In this document: positions 34,990 to 45,240 of the stretch, piece by piece
How the letters are laid out: each line of letters opens with the position of its first letter
Numbering within the stretch: position 1 is the stretch's first letter
Source: CAZZKG01 sp964654825
GTDB lineage: Bacteria > Gemmatimonadota > CAZMKB01
Assembly (NCBI GenBank): GCA_964654825.1
Contig: CAZZKG010000002.1
Coordinates: 1-64,000, forward strand
Length of the DNA: 64,000 nucleotides
Direction of reading: 5' to 3'
Translations under genes and position numbers: made by a program
Notes under the pieces: generated by a model
Databases searched by the model: none
What the model saw: the letters and a program-made list of their open reading frames with translations, nothing else
What the model was told of the DNA's origin: nothing

Positions 34990-35733
34990 GTGAAACCTGC
35001 GATTGTACTATCTACTTTAATGATGCTCTTCGGCAGGTGTAGGGCAGACCTTCAGTCCAGACTGGGAGCGATCGATGTCCCGGACCGGGTCAGTCAGCTC
35101 GTGGTCGTGTTATCGGAGAACTGGGATTCGTCAGTCGGGGTGATGAGGCTGTTCGAGCGGGAAGAGGGGGATTGGAGAGAAGTCGGTCCCCGGATGGATG
35201 TTGTGCTGGGTGGGAATGGGATGGGCTGGGGGATCGGTGTACCCTGGAAACAGAGGAGCGGACCAATCAAGGTCGAGGGTGATGGGCGGTCGCCTGCAGG
35301 AGCATTTGAGTTGACGGCCACTTTCGGGTATGCACCCCGGCCTCCTGATGGAACAGCTCTGCCCTATCGTCCGGTAACAGAATATGACTACTTCGTGGAC
35401 GATCCTGTTTCTGAAGATTACAACAAGTGGGTCAGGATAGGGGAGGATGATAAACCAACAGACCGGTGGTACTCGTTCGAGATCATGCTCAGACCGGATA
35501 GTCTTTACGAGTACGGTATCATCGTGGGACACAACATGGCTCCGGTTGTCAAAAGGAGAGGAAGTGCCATCTTCATACACATCTGGAGATCTCCCGGAGT
35601 CCCGACCTCAGGCTGCACGGCGCTTGCGAGGAGTGATCTGCTTCACCTCATCTCCTGGCTCGATATTGCCCACAACCCTCTTCTCCTTCAGCTTCCCGGT
35701 ACGGAGATCGACGGTTTCCGATTCCTGCCCTGA
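34990..35733 (+). CDS. L,D-transpeptidase (YkuD-fold) family protein
   Basis: A 247-residue protein with a short hydrophobic N-terminus and a YkuD-type catalytic core near residues 190-225: FIHIWRSPGVPTSGCTALARSDL, with catalytic His and Cys in the usual H...SGC arrangement. The segment SPAGAFELTATFGYAP is the family's substrate-channel strand. Such enzymes cross-link peptidoglycan or attach proteins to it. The start is a GTG at 34990 without a clear ribosome binding site, so the true start may be a little downstream. It is not in an obvious operon. Confidence 0.85.
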   Translation: MKPAIVLSTLMMLFGRCRADLQSRLGAIDVPDRVSQLVVVLSENWDSSVGVMRLFEREEGDWREVGPRMDVVLGGNGMGWGIGVPWKQRSGPIKVEGDGRSPAGAFELTATFGYAPRPPDGTALPYRPVTEYDYFVDDPVSEDYNKWVRIGEDDKPTDRWYSFEIMLRPDSLYEYGIIVGHNMAPVVKRRGSAIFIHIWRSPGVPTSGCTALARSDLLHLISWLDIAHNPLLLQLPGTEIDGFRFLP

Positions 35734-35973
35734 AGAGCATCTTCAGGTACCTTGTGTCAGTTGAAAAAAGTCACAGGGTCCGCAATCTTTACGGAGTAGG
35801 GACAGTTTCCGGTGACCGCCCTGGTTTGTGGATGAAACGATTTCCACGCCTTAACCTCAAGTTACCCATGTTGTTGCAAGAAATACCGGCATCCCGGTCC
35901 GGGCGGGCATACATATTGCCTGAGTCCCCCTTGTGTTTTCATTGTGTGTTTTCTTAACAGGAGGGGGCGTGTC

Positions 35974-36558
35974 ATGAAGATCAAACTGCTTTTGGCCTGC
36001 ATTTTTGTACTTGGTACCGCTTCGTGTAAATCTAACATTTTTGACGCAGGTGAGACGCTGGGAGACACCGTTATCGAGATTCAGTTCAACCTGCTCGACT
36101 ATCTCGATCCGTCTCAACAGGTACTCGCATACGGTGAGGATCCGCAGATTCCGGGTGACGCCGGATTCACTGAAATCACGAGTCCCGCGAAGACACTTGA
36201 CATCGGAGATGAGATAGGTGAGGTGAAGTCGATCGAATCCGTCAATATTGTTCTCGATTATTCTGTTGACAATGAGAGCGGTTACGCGGACATCAAGTAT
36301 ATCGTATACTTGAGTGAAATAGGACAGGATCCCTTCTCGGTTCCCGGGATTTTCAGTGACGAGGTACAGCTCAGTTCTAATACTCAGGGGACTGGTAGAC
36401 TGGTCATAACCGCGGACGATCGTCTGAAACAACTTTTCCAGCAGAAGAAGTTTCAGTATGCGGCGAAACTCATCGTGGAGACCGGTCAGGGTTCAGAAAA
36501 TATTAAAGGTACGGCAACGATTAATTCATTCATCGCGGATATCGTTTTTACCATCTGA
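35974..36558 (+). CDS. Putative lipoprotein of unknown function
   Basis: A 194-residue protein whose N-terminus (KIKLLLACIFVLGTASCKSN) looks like a lipoprotein signal, although TASC is an imperfect lipobox. The mature part is beta-rich and acidic, without a motif I know. AGGAGGGGG precedes the ATG at 35974. It is a single gene, convergent with the repressor gene. Confidence 0.75.
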   Translation: MKIKLLLACIFVLGTASCKSNIFDAGETLGDTVIEIQFNLLDYLDPSQQVLAYGEDPQIPGDAGFTEITSPAKTLDIGDEIGEVKSIESVNIVLDYSVDNESGYADIKYIVYLSEIGQDPFSVPGIFSDEVQLSSNTQGTGRLVITADDRLKQLFQQKKFQYAAKLIVETGQGSENIKGTATINSFIADIVFTI

Positions 36559-36593
36559 CGCCATCTTACGCTGGAACGAAGGACAGAATGATG

Positions 36594-36633
36594 ACACCTG
36601 TCGAATACAAGTTTGATCACTATCGGCAGGTGT
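36594..36633. terminator. Stem-loop between convergent genes
   Basis: ACACCTGTCG (36594-36603) pairs with CGGCAGGTGT (36624-36633) apart from one mismatch. No T-run follows, so it is only a possible bidirectional terminator. Confidence 0.35.
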
Positions 36634-36675
36634 GACTGACAATGGCTGTCGAGAGGTGATAGATTCTCGTGAGCT

Positions 36676-37359
36676 TCAGTTGAACTTCGTGAGGATTCGT
36701 CCGATGCGGTAGTGTAGATGACCCTCCGTTTTGTCCGCAAAGTAATCCGGTGGATTGCCCGATGAATTGACAGGGACGTAGAACTTACCCTTTTCGGTTT
36801 CATAGTAGATCGAAATGCCCACCTTTTCTTCACCGAGAGTAAGTACATAGTTGCCGTTCACGGGATCTTTGTTCGGTTCAACGAGCAGATAATCACCTAC
36901 CGCTATCTTGCCTCCGATCATGCCGTTTCCCGTTGATCCATCGGGGACGGTGATCCAGAAGGCCTGAGGATCATCAGAAAAACTCGGTTCTATCGTTTCG
37001 ATTGAATCAAGGGATTTCAGCATGTACTGGATATCCCGGGAATTGTCCCACAGGTCAGAAGTGAGGACAGGGATGTTTTTAAGACCTGCATCCTTGATCC
37101 TGATCTCGGACAGGCTCTCATCATTGGAAAAAACGATGTTGATTCCCCTGGGGGCTTTTTGCTTGTATGCCTCGATTCTGAGGAGATTGTAATCGAGGTC
37201 GAGCGCTTCTGCAATCGCCTTCAGGATCCGGGGAGAGGGAACCCGGCTGCCGGAGATGATTTTCCCCACGTAGACATCAGATATACCGGCAAGCTTGGCG
37301 AGTTTGGCATAGTTGAGTGTGAGTTCCTTCATGCGACTTTTGAGCAGATCCTTGAGCAT
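36676..37359 (-). CDS. XRE-family repressor with S24/LexA-like C-terminal domain
   Basis: A 227-residue regulator. The N-terminal helix-turn-helix (LNYAKLAKLAGISDVYVGKI, residues 14-33) is followed by SGSRVPSPRILKAIAEALD. The C-terminal domain has the S24 layout: VPDGSTGNGMIGG, VGDYLLVEP, PVNGNYVLTLGEEK, and the final HYRIGRI. The GDSM-type serine motif reads GNGM, and the usual catalytic lysine strand reads EKVGISIY, so the self-cleavage dyad seems absent. A ligand- or protein-sensing dimer domain is more likely. GGAGG precedes the ATG, and a perfect inverted repeat flanks its promoter -35. Confidence 0.82.
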   Translation of the reverse strand: MLKDLLKSRMKELTLNYAKLAKLAGISDVYVGKIISGSRVPSPRILKAIAEALDLDYNLLRIEAYKQKAPRGINIVFSNDESLSEIRIKDAGLKNIPVLTSDLWDNSRDIQYMLKSLDSIETIEPSFSDDPQAFWITVPDGSTGNGMIGGKIAVGDYLLVEPNKDPVNGNYVLTLGEEKVGISIYYETEKGKFYVPVNSSGNPPDYFADKTEGHLHYRIGRILTKFN

Positions 37360-37407
37360 TGCCTGATTCCTCCGTGTTGAAATGTTTAGTCTCCATTCCT
37401 ACATTAA

Positions 37408-37436
37408 TTTCTAACACATTTTCACCCGTTTGTCAA
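37408..37436 (-). promoter_or_regulatory. Possible promoter of the XRE/S24 regulator
   Basis: Minus strand: TTGACA (37436-37431), 17-bp spacer, TAGAAA (37413-37408). The -35 is perfect and the -10 weak. It sits between the arms of the inverted repeat 37413-37448. Confidence 0.5.
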
Positions 37437-37448
37437 CTAAAATGTGTT
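37413..37448. promoter_or_regulatory. Inverted repeat AACACATTTT...AAAATGTGTT, likely operator
   Basis: Two perfect 10-bp arms (37413-37422 and 37439-37448) separated by 16 bp; centres are 26 bp apart. One arm lies next to the -10 and the other just upstream of the -35 of the regulator's promoter, as for an autorepressor. Confidence 0.65.
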
Positions 37449-37648
37449 CTGTTTTGGAATAGTATACGATCCTGTTCAATTGCTTTGTTTATTTTAATTA
37501 TAATGTTACAATATTTCACGTTTATTTGAGATAATCCTGGTTGAATTGTCGTGATTTGTTATTTTCGCTCGTTCTCTCCCTGGATAAAGCTGCGTGGCCG
37601 CAACCCGTTGGTACTGTCCCCGTCCAGGATTTCCCTGTCTGGATAAAC

Positions 37649-37959
37649 AGGGACAGTCACCATTTTTTCCGTTCCATCGTCCCTTCTGTATCACCGCAAA
37701 ACTCCCGCAACAAGAACACTTCTTCTCTCGCTTGCGGATTCGAAAGTACAGTACACCGTGTTGATACTCTGTTCTCTTGTAGTGATAGTTGACAGCGCCA
37801 AATCCATGGTATATGATACTGGTGGACATCTTGTGAGACCTCCTTAGTTTCGGGTTAATGGCTTGTTTTCAAGGAAGTTTCTAAGATGTCCTTTCTTTTG
37901 TCAACTATCTCAAGTATCCATTTCTATGATGAACCATTTTTTAAATGGTGACTGTCCCT
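37649..37959 (-). mobile_element. 311-bp ISL3-derived miniature element
   Basis: Perfect 17-bp terminal inverted repeats, AGGGACAGTCACCATTT at 37649-37665 and its complement at 37943-37959. Inside, on the minus strand, AAGGAGG and ATG (37829) begin the first 50 or so codons of an ISL3-family transposase (MSTSIIYHGFG, then the zinc-finger KCSCCGS), which then runs directly into the other terminal repeat. The rest of the transposase is missing. This is the expected shape of an internal-deletion, non-autonomous derivative. I could not see a matching 8-bp target duplication. Confidence 0.75.
37665..37829 (-). pseudogene. ISL3 transposase, N-terminal remnant
   Basis: About 55 codons encoding the N-terminal DNA-binding zinc domain of an ISL3-type transposase (YHYKRTEYQHGVLYFRIR, then KKCSCCGSFAVIQKG). 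The DDE catalytic domain is absent. A strong AAGGAGG precedes the start, so a short zinc-finger peptide could still be made. Confidence 0.7.
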
Positions 37960-38000
37960 ATTTATTCTATTTATTTATTTCTATTTTTTCTGCGAGTGTG

Positions 38001-38029
38001 TTGACAGGAATGCTATTTTCTGATACAAT
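38001..38029 (+). promoter_or_regulatory. Promoter of the radical SAM/GNAT pair
   Basis: TTGACA (38001-38006), 17-bp spacer, TACAAT (38024-38029). Start predicted near 38036, with a 33-nt leader and no clear Shine-Dalgarno. Confidence 0.78.
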
Positions 38030-38068
38030 TGTAAGATAACTTTTATACAATCTATAACACGAGATTCC

Positions 38069-39586
38069 ATGCATACACACGTAACGATCATCAATGCTTT
38101 TCATGCTTACCACGAGAGTATTATTGCCACCGCCTCGGTACCACCGATTGGCGTGTGCTCCATGGCGGCTACCTTAGAGGAGAATGGATTTCCTGTCACC
38201 GTCGTCGATGGACTCGGTGAAGCGATCAACCAGACCTATCGACAGGGGATATTCGGTCTGCGGGGCCTGAAGCTCGATGAGATCGTCGAGAGGATTCCTC
38301 GGGAAACCGGCCTCATTGCCGTCTCCAACCTGTTTGGCTGTACCTATCCGCCCACACGGGACCTCGTCTCCAGAATCAAGAAGACTTTCGAAGATGTTCC
38401 CCTGGTGTTCGGAGGTGTTACACCCTCGGCTATCCCGGTGCACACCCTCGAACATTTCGATGTAGATTACATCGGTCTGGGAGAAGGGGAAATGGTTATC
38501 CTGGAAATGGCTCGAACAATCGATTCAGGTGGAGACCTGAAGACGATTCGCGGTCTTGCGTACAGGGATGGGGACAGCCCTGTTGTCAATCCCAGATGGG
38601 ACCTCATCGAAAACCTCGACGGCCTCCCCTTTCCGAAATACGATAAGGTTCCTATGGAGAACTATATCCTCGCAAGAGAATTCCACGGCGCCTCGAGGGG
38701 GAGGACCGCTCCGATCGTCGCAACGAGGGGGTGTCCGCACAAGTGCACGTATTGTACGGCACCAGGGCACTGGCTGCCCCGGTGGCGGACGAGGAGCCCG
38801 AAAAATGTTCTTGATGAAATTCAATCTCTGCAGTCTGCCTATGACGTCACCGATATACACTTCGAGGATCTCACTATCGGCAGTGACAGAAAGTGGATGG
38901 CGAACTTCTCGGAGGGGATCGAAGAGCGAGGTTTGAAGTTCACCTGGCAGATCCCCAACGGGACAAGATCCGAGCATCTCGATCGTGAGCTTCTGTCCAT
39001 GATGAAGCGGACCGGATGCACCAATATCACCTACGCTCCTGAGAGCGGCTCACCTCGGGTACTGAAACTTGTGGACAAGGAGCTCGATCTCGCCGTGATC
39101 GAGAAGGCGGTGAAGTGGTCTGATGAACTCGGCATCTCGACCTGCGGATTCTTCCTGGTAGGTGTTCCCGGGGAGCGATACGAAGAGGCAAAAGAATCCG
39201 CACGGTATATGGTCAAACTCGCAAAGCTGGGGCTCGACGAGATTGCCATTTCCACCTTCGTCCCTCTTCCCGGCAGCCGACTCTTCAAGGAATTCTACGA
39301 AAGCGGTAACCTCAAGCTCACTGACGAATTTTTCAGGGACATTGCGACTGACGATCTCTTCAAAGCCATCTCGTGGTCTGAGCACATAACCGACTCGCAG
39401 CTTACCCGGCTTCGGCTTGTCGCGTACATGTTCTTCTTTCTCATCAGTTATGTGTATCATCCGCGTAAATTTTTCCGTACGATCCTGAACCTTTTCTCGC
39501 AGTTTCAGGAGACGAAATCCCAGAGGATTCTGAAAACTAAAGTGAGACGGCTCTATCTGAACCTGCTGGGAAAAGTTCATGGGTGA
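38069..39586 (+). CDS. B12-binding domain radical SAM protein
   Basis: A 505-residue protein. An N-terminal cobalamin-binding-like Rossmann domain spans about 1-150 (PPIGVCSMAATLEENGFPVTVVDG and LGEGEMVILEM). The radical SAM core carries the 4Fe-4S motif C-x3-C-x2-C in RGCPHKCTYC near residue 228, and IHFEDLTIG and YAPESGSPRVL follow in the barrel. A helical C-terminal extension of about 100 residues follows, with a hydrophobic stretch (LRLVAYMFFFLISYVYHP). The domain order fits B12-dependent methylase-like or BchE-like enzymes; the substrate is unknown. The GNAT gene overlaps its end by eight bases. Confidence 0.88.
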   Translation: MHTHVTIINAFHAYHESIIATASVPPIGVCSMAATLEENGFPVTVVDGLGEAINQTYRQGIFGLRGLKLDEIVERIPRETGLIAVSNLFGCTYPPTRDLVSRIKKTFEDVPLVFGGVTPSAIPVHTLEHFDVDYIGLGEGEMVILEMARTIDSGGDLKTIRGLAYRDGDSPVVNPRWDLIENLDGLPFPKYDKVPMENYILAREFHGASRGRTAPIVATRGCPHKCTYCTAPGHWLPRWRTRSPKNVLDEIQSLQSAYDVTDIHFEDLTIGSDRKWMANFSEGIEERGLKFTWQIPNGTRSEHLDRELLSMMKRTGCTNITYAPESGSPRVLKLVDKELDLAVIEKAVKWSDELGISTCGFFLVGVPGERYEEAKESARYMVKLAKLGLDEIAISTFVPLPGSRLFKEFYESGNLKLTDEFFRDIATDDLFKAISWSEHITDSQLTRLRLVAYMFFFLISYVYHPRKFFRTILNLFSQFQETKSQRILKTKVRRLYLNLLGKVHG

Positions 39587-40196
39587 GGGAAAAAAAGAGT
39601 ACTCTATCCGGGAAATCCAGCTCGAAGATTGCGCCTATCTTGCCTCTCTCCACATGAAGTATTTCGGGCCTTCTATCATCGCGGTGTTCGGGGAGAGATT
39701 CCTCCGTGCCGCGTATCAGGGGATGATCGGAGCCAGGTACGGAAAGACCATCATCTACCAGATCCATGATGAGACAATCGGATTCGCTACCATCATGTTC
39801 GACGGTGGCAGGTTTTTCCGTGAAATACTGAAGAAAAAAGGCATCGCCATGGGAGTGGAGGTCGTCCGGGCCATAATCAGAAATCCGTTCCTTTTCAGAA
39901 ATGTGACCAGGGCGCTTTTTTATCCGGGATCGTTCTCAACTGAGACCAGAGCGGAGTTATTGACTCTTATCACACGTGAGGATGCACGGGGCAGGGGTGT
40001 TGGGAGCCGACTGATGGATGAGGTAAAGAAGATTCTCCGTGAAGAGGGAGTGACGAAATACAAAGTGAGCGTGAAGAAGGATTGGACCAGAGCGGTGGAT
40101 TTTTACCGCAAGATCGGTTTTACGTTCGTCGGGGAAATAGATGATGGGAAAGCAGGTCTTGTCTTTCTCACCTGCGACATAAGCCGGCCAGAGTAG
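39579..40196 (+). CDS. GNAT-family N-acetyltransferase
   Basis: A 205-residue acetyltransferase. The acyl-CoA binding motif A is ITREDARGRGVGSRLMDEV near residue 130, and the motif B-like VDFYRKIGFTFVGEI lies near 169. An insertion of about 50 hydrophobic residues (FFREILKKKGIAMGVEVVRAI) precedes it. It overlaps the radical SAM gene by eight bases, so the two proteins probably act on the same metabolite or macromolecule. Confidence 0.88.
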   Translation: MGEGKKEYSIREIQLEDCAYLASLHMKYFGPSIIAVFGERFLRAAYQGMIGARYGKTIIYQIHDETIGFATIMFDGGRFFREILKKKGIAMGVEVVRAIIRNPFLFRNVTRALFYPGSFSTETRAELLTLITREDARGRGVGSRLMDEVKKILREEGVTKYKVSVKKDWTRAVDFYRKIGFTFVGEIDDGKAGLVFLTCDISRPE

Positions 40197-40218
40197 TTTT
40201 TATATCCCATCAGTAAAC

Positions 40219-40683
40219 TTACATCTCAGAGAGATAGTGCTCGTCGTACTCTCGCTCGAGACGTTCTTTGTGCTTCTGCTCTTCCCGTATGAGCCTGGTG
40301 ATGAGCTCTTCGAAACCTGAAGCCTTGAAGTACGGAAGGATGCTGCGGTAGAACTCAACTGAAACATCTTCCATCTTCATAGCCACTATCATGAGGTCCT
40401 GTGGAGTGCTCTCCTCCGTGAGTTCGGGGATGGAGAGTATTTCACCGATCTTGAAGTCGGTCGGGGATTCATCCGGGCCTATATGTTCTTCCACTCCTTC
40501 TTCGAGCGCTTTTTCGAGCATTTCCTTGTGTCTCAGTTCTTCCTTCGCGAGATCTTTGAGCATCACCTGTGTGCCTTTATAGATCATCCTGAGGACAGCA
40601 TTCGTGAAGAAATTGTATGCTCTCTCTTCCCGCTCTATCGCCATTTTTATAAAATCTTCTCTCCCCTGTCCAGGCTGGTTCAT
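40219..40683 (-). CDS. Rubrerythrin/ferritin-like diiron protein
   Basis: A 154-residue four-helix-bundle protein. The expected di-iron ligands occur in EREERAYNFF, EELRHKEML (E-x2-H), EDVSVEFYRS and EEQKHKERLE (E-x2-H). No C-terminal rubredoxin domain follows, so it is an erythrin-type member, likely involved in peroxide or oxygen protection. AAGGAGGAAC ahead of the ATG at 40683 fixes the start; a start at 40704 would place that site inside the gene. Confidence 0.87.
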   Translation of the reverse strand: MNQPGQGREDFIKMAIEREERAYNFFTNAVLRMIYKGTQVMLKDLAKEELRHKEMLEKALEEGVEEHIGPDESPTDFKIGEILSIPELTEESTPQDLMIVAMKMEDVSVEFYRSILPYFKASGFEELITRLIREEQKHKERLEREYDEHYLSEM

Positions 40684-40730
40684 CTGTTCCTCCTTCGTGT
40701 ACATCGTCTGTCTGGTCCGTAACGGGATAC

Positions 40731-40759
40731 AATTTAGCTCTTCCCTCCCACCTTGTCAA
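40731..40759 (-). promoter_or_regulatory. Promoter of the rubrerythrin-like gene
   Basis: Minus strand: TTGACA (40759-40754), 17-bp spacer, TAAATT (40736-40731). Confidence 0.65.
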
Positions 40760-40839
40760 TCTCGAAAAACGGCGACAGCCTCCGCACACCGCCCCGCGCC
40801 GATGATATAAAACGAGCCCCATCCCCCATGTATGGGTGC

Positions 40840-40868
40840 TTGACATGGGTACTCATCCACAATAAATT
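40840..40868 (+). promoter_or_regulatory. Elongator tRNA-Met promoter
   Basis: TTGACA (40840-40845), 17-bp spacer, TAAATT (40863-40868). The tRNA starts about 42 bases downstream. Confidence 0.6.
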
Positions 40869-40910
40869 CTTGATTTACACGGGTTACCCCAATACATCCG
40901 AGGAATTCAG

Positions 40911-40983
40911 GGCGGTGTAGCTCAATTGGCAGAGCAGAGGAATCATAATCCTCGTGTTCGGGGTTCAAGTCCCTGCACCGCTA
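40911..40983 (+). tRNA. tRNA-Met (CAT), elongator type
   Basis: 73 bases without encoded CCA. Acceptor GGCGGTG pairs with CACCGCT (one G:U), anticodon stem GAGGA/TCCTC with loop ATCATAA, T arm CGGGG/CCCTG. The first base pair is formed and the anticodon stem lacks three G:C pairs, which excludes an initiator. A lysidine-modified tRNA-Ile(CAT) cannot be fully excluded from sequence alone. Confidence 0.88.
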
Positions 40984-40990
40984 AATCTTT

Positions 40991-41024
40991 GAGCCCTTCT
41001 CGACCAGGGAGGGCTCGATTTTTA
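40991..41024 (+). terminator. Intrinsic terminator of the elongator tRNA-Met
   Basis: GAGCCCT (40991-40997) and AGGGCTC (41010-41016), followed by GATTTTTAT. Confidence 0.8.
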
Positions 41025-41090
41025 TACAGAACTCGTCTTGCAACGGAGGTATTTCAAAATTAATTTAGATTTGGTGGCAGAAGACACTTA

Positions 41091-41105
41091 TGATACATTG
41101 TATCA
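41091..41105. promoter_or_regulatory. 15-bp perfect palindrome upstream of tilS
   Basis: TGATACA-T-TGTATCA, overlapping a possible -10 (TATGAT, 41089-41094), 15 bases before the tilS start. It could be an operator for the long downstream operon. Confidence 0.4.
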
Positions 41106-41120
41106 CCTATGAGGATGGAT

Positions 41121-42632
41121 ATGAAACGTTCATATCTCAGTGATCGCACCCGGGAAAAAATACAGGACTTCATCAGCGAAAAAGGGCTCTTCGAGCCGGG
41201 TGAACTCATTATCGGTGCCATCTCGGGGGGAGTGGATTCCATGGTGATGATGGATGCCCTCTGTGAACTTTCTCCATCAATCGGATTTCGATTGTTGATC
41301 GCCCATTTCGATCATGGTCTTAGAGGGCCTGAAAGCGCTCTAGATGCTGAGCTGGTGAGGGCCGAAGCAGCGAAGCGGGGACTCCCGTTTTTCCTCGGGA
41401 AAGGCGACGTCGAAAGCTTCATGGAAAATGAACGACACGGTCTCGAAGAAGCTGCACGGATCATGCGGTATCGATTTCTCTTCGAGCTTAAAAAATGTGA
41501 GAAAGCTCACAGGATTGCAACAGCTCATCACCAGGATGACCAGGTCGAGACAATTATCATGCGGATCATGCGGGGGACCGGCGTAAAAGGTCTCTCCGGT
41601 ATCAGATCGACCGATCCTCGCGGACTTACGAGACCTTTACTCTGTCTTGATAAAAATGAGATACTGGAGTATGCCCGGGAAAGAAGCATTGCCTACCGTG
41701 ACGACCCGACGAACAGGTTACCGATTACACTCAGAAATCTCATCAGGAATGATCTCCTGGCACACGTCCCGGATCACGAGAGGGAAATTCTCAGAAAAAA
41801 CATCGTCACGCTTTCAGAAACAGCGCTGTCTGTCTCGCGTTTTCTCGATGATATAACTGAGAAGGTATATACAAAATCACTGCAGTACTCGAGCACCCGA
41901 GAAATTAAGCTTGATTTGGAAAAATTGAAAGGTTATCATTACTTCTTGAGAGCTCAGGTTTATCGTTATTCTTTCAGGATGTTGAATGATCAACACAGTG
42001 ATCTCTCGAGGAACACAACCGAGGTGCTTACAAAGTTCTGTGAGCAATGCCCGAGCGGCAGGCAGATGCAACTTCCCGGTGATGTTACGGTTTTCAGAGA
42101 TTTCAACTCGATTACTTTCATAAGGACGCAGAAAAACACGATCGAAGCTGAGCACGATCCGGTAACACTCCGACCCGGGACCGATACAATCTACTCGTTT
42201 GGCGGCAGTTCCTTCCGGGTTACCGTGAGACAGGAGGAAATATCGGATTACGAGAGATTAAAACGGGAAGTTCTCGATGAAGGCGGTAAATACCTCGGAT
42301 GTTTCGATCTCGATCAGCTCAGACTGCCACTCCGGCTCCGTGGCTGGGTCGAAGGTGACCGTCTCCATCCATTCGGACTCGAGGGGACCAAGAAAGTCAG
42401 TGATCTCCTTCTGGAAACAAGAATCCCCCGGTCGAGGCGCGGGGGCGTACCGGTCCTGATGGACAGAGAACACATCCTCTGGGTGGTAGGTGTACGTCGC
42501 TCGTCTCATGCAATTATGAACGGAAAGACTCGAAACGTAATCATCATTCAGTTTTCTGTGGAGGATATCAGAGGTAAAGTACAGTATGTCCAGACCCGTG
42601 GAAATCACCGGTCCGCTCGATACAAAAAATAA
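41121..42632 (+). CDS. tilS: tRNA(Ile)-lysidine synthase
   Basis: A 503-residue enzyme that converts C34 of tRNA-Ile(CAT) to lysidine. The PP-loop SGGVDSMVMMDAL is near residue 36, followed by AHFDHGLRG, ATAHHQDDQVETIIMRIMRGTG and RPLL. The C-terminal TilS domains show the IPRSRRGGVPVL and WVVGVR segments. ATG 41121 is preceded by GAGG; the ATGs at 41109 and 41115 are possible. It begins a long co-directional operon and overlaps hpt by 47 bases. Confidence 0.92.
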   Translation: MKRSYLSDRTREKIQDFISEKGLFEPGELIIGAISGGVDSMVMMDALCELSPSIGFRLLIAHFDHGLRGPESALDAELVRAEAAKRGLPFFLGKGDVESFMENERHGLEEAARIMRYRFLFELKKCEKAHRIATAHHQDDQVETIIMRIMRGTGVKGLSGIRSTDPRGLTRPLLCLDKNEILEYARERSIAYRDDPTNRLPITLRNLIRNDLLAHVPDHEREILRKNIVTLSETALSVSRFLDDITEKVYTKSLQYSSTREIKLDLEKLKGYHYFLRAQVYRYSFRMLNDQHSDLSRNTTEVLTKFCEQCPSGRQMQLPGDVTVFRDFNSITFIRTQKNTIEAEHDPVTLRPGTDTIYSFGGSSFRVTVRQEEISDYERLKREVLDEGGKYLGCFDLDQLRLPLRLRGWVEGDRLHPFGLEGTKKVSDLLLETRIPRSRRGGVPVLMDREHILWVVGVRRSSHAIMNGKTRNVIIIQFSVEDIRGKVQYVQTRGNHRSARYKK

Positions 42633-43158
42633 GGGTTCCCTTGAACTGGTACTGATACCTGAAGAGACAATACGCAAGAGGGTAGCTGAACTGGGCCATG
42701 AGATCTCGATGGCATATCGGGATCTTTCACCTGTGCTGGTGGGGGTTCTCAAGGGCAGTTTCGTGTTCCTGGCTGACCTGATACGGAGGATCGATATTCC
42801 TGTGACCATGGATTTTGTAATGGCAAAAAGTTATACCGCTGCTCGCCGGGCGAGTAACGTAACGATAATGCGTGATCTGTCCCTGGATATAACCGGGAGA
42901 AATGTCCTTCTCGTAGATGATATTGTGGACACAGGTCACACGATGCAGCATCTCACCGGTCTCCTGAGAGCAAAAAACCCGGCCTCTCTGGAACTCTGTA
43001 CTCTTCTCGACAAGAAGAACAGTCGTTTACCCGGGGAGGAACTCAAATATGTCGGTTTTCGTATACCCGATGTATATGTCGTCGGTTACGGGTTGGATTA
43101 CCGGGGAGGGTTCCGGAACCTTCCCTATATTGGGGTTTATAGCGATACAGACGTCTGA
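42586..43158 (+). CDS. hpt: Hypoxanthine phosphoribosyltransferase
   Basis: A 190-residue purine salvage enzyme. Motifs are LVGVLKGSFVFLADLIR near residue 50, the PRPP-binding VLLVDDIVDTGHTM near 106 and VGYGLDYRGGFRNLPYIGV near the C-terminus. The N-terminus carries about ten extra residues. The gene starts inside the end of tilS (47-base overlap) and is followed by ftsH after 27 bases, the tilS-hpt-ftsH order also known from Firmicutes. Confidence 0.94.
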   Translation: MSRPVEITGPLDTKNKGSLELVLIPEETIRKRVAELGHEISMAYRDLSPVLVGVLKGSFVFLADLIRRIDIPVTMDFVMAKSYTAARRASNVTIMRDLSLDITGRNVLLVDDIVDTGHTMQHLTGLLRAKNPASLELCTLLDKKNSRLPGEELKYVGFRIPDVYVVGYGLDYRGGFRNLPYIGVYSDTDV

Positions 43159-43185
43159 TCGAATAGAAAGAGAGGTTTTTTCCTG

Positions 43186-45236
<2,051 letters not shown>

Positions 45237-45240
<4 letters not shown>

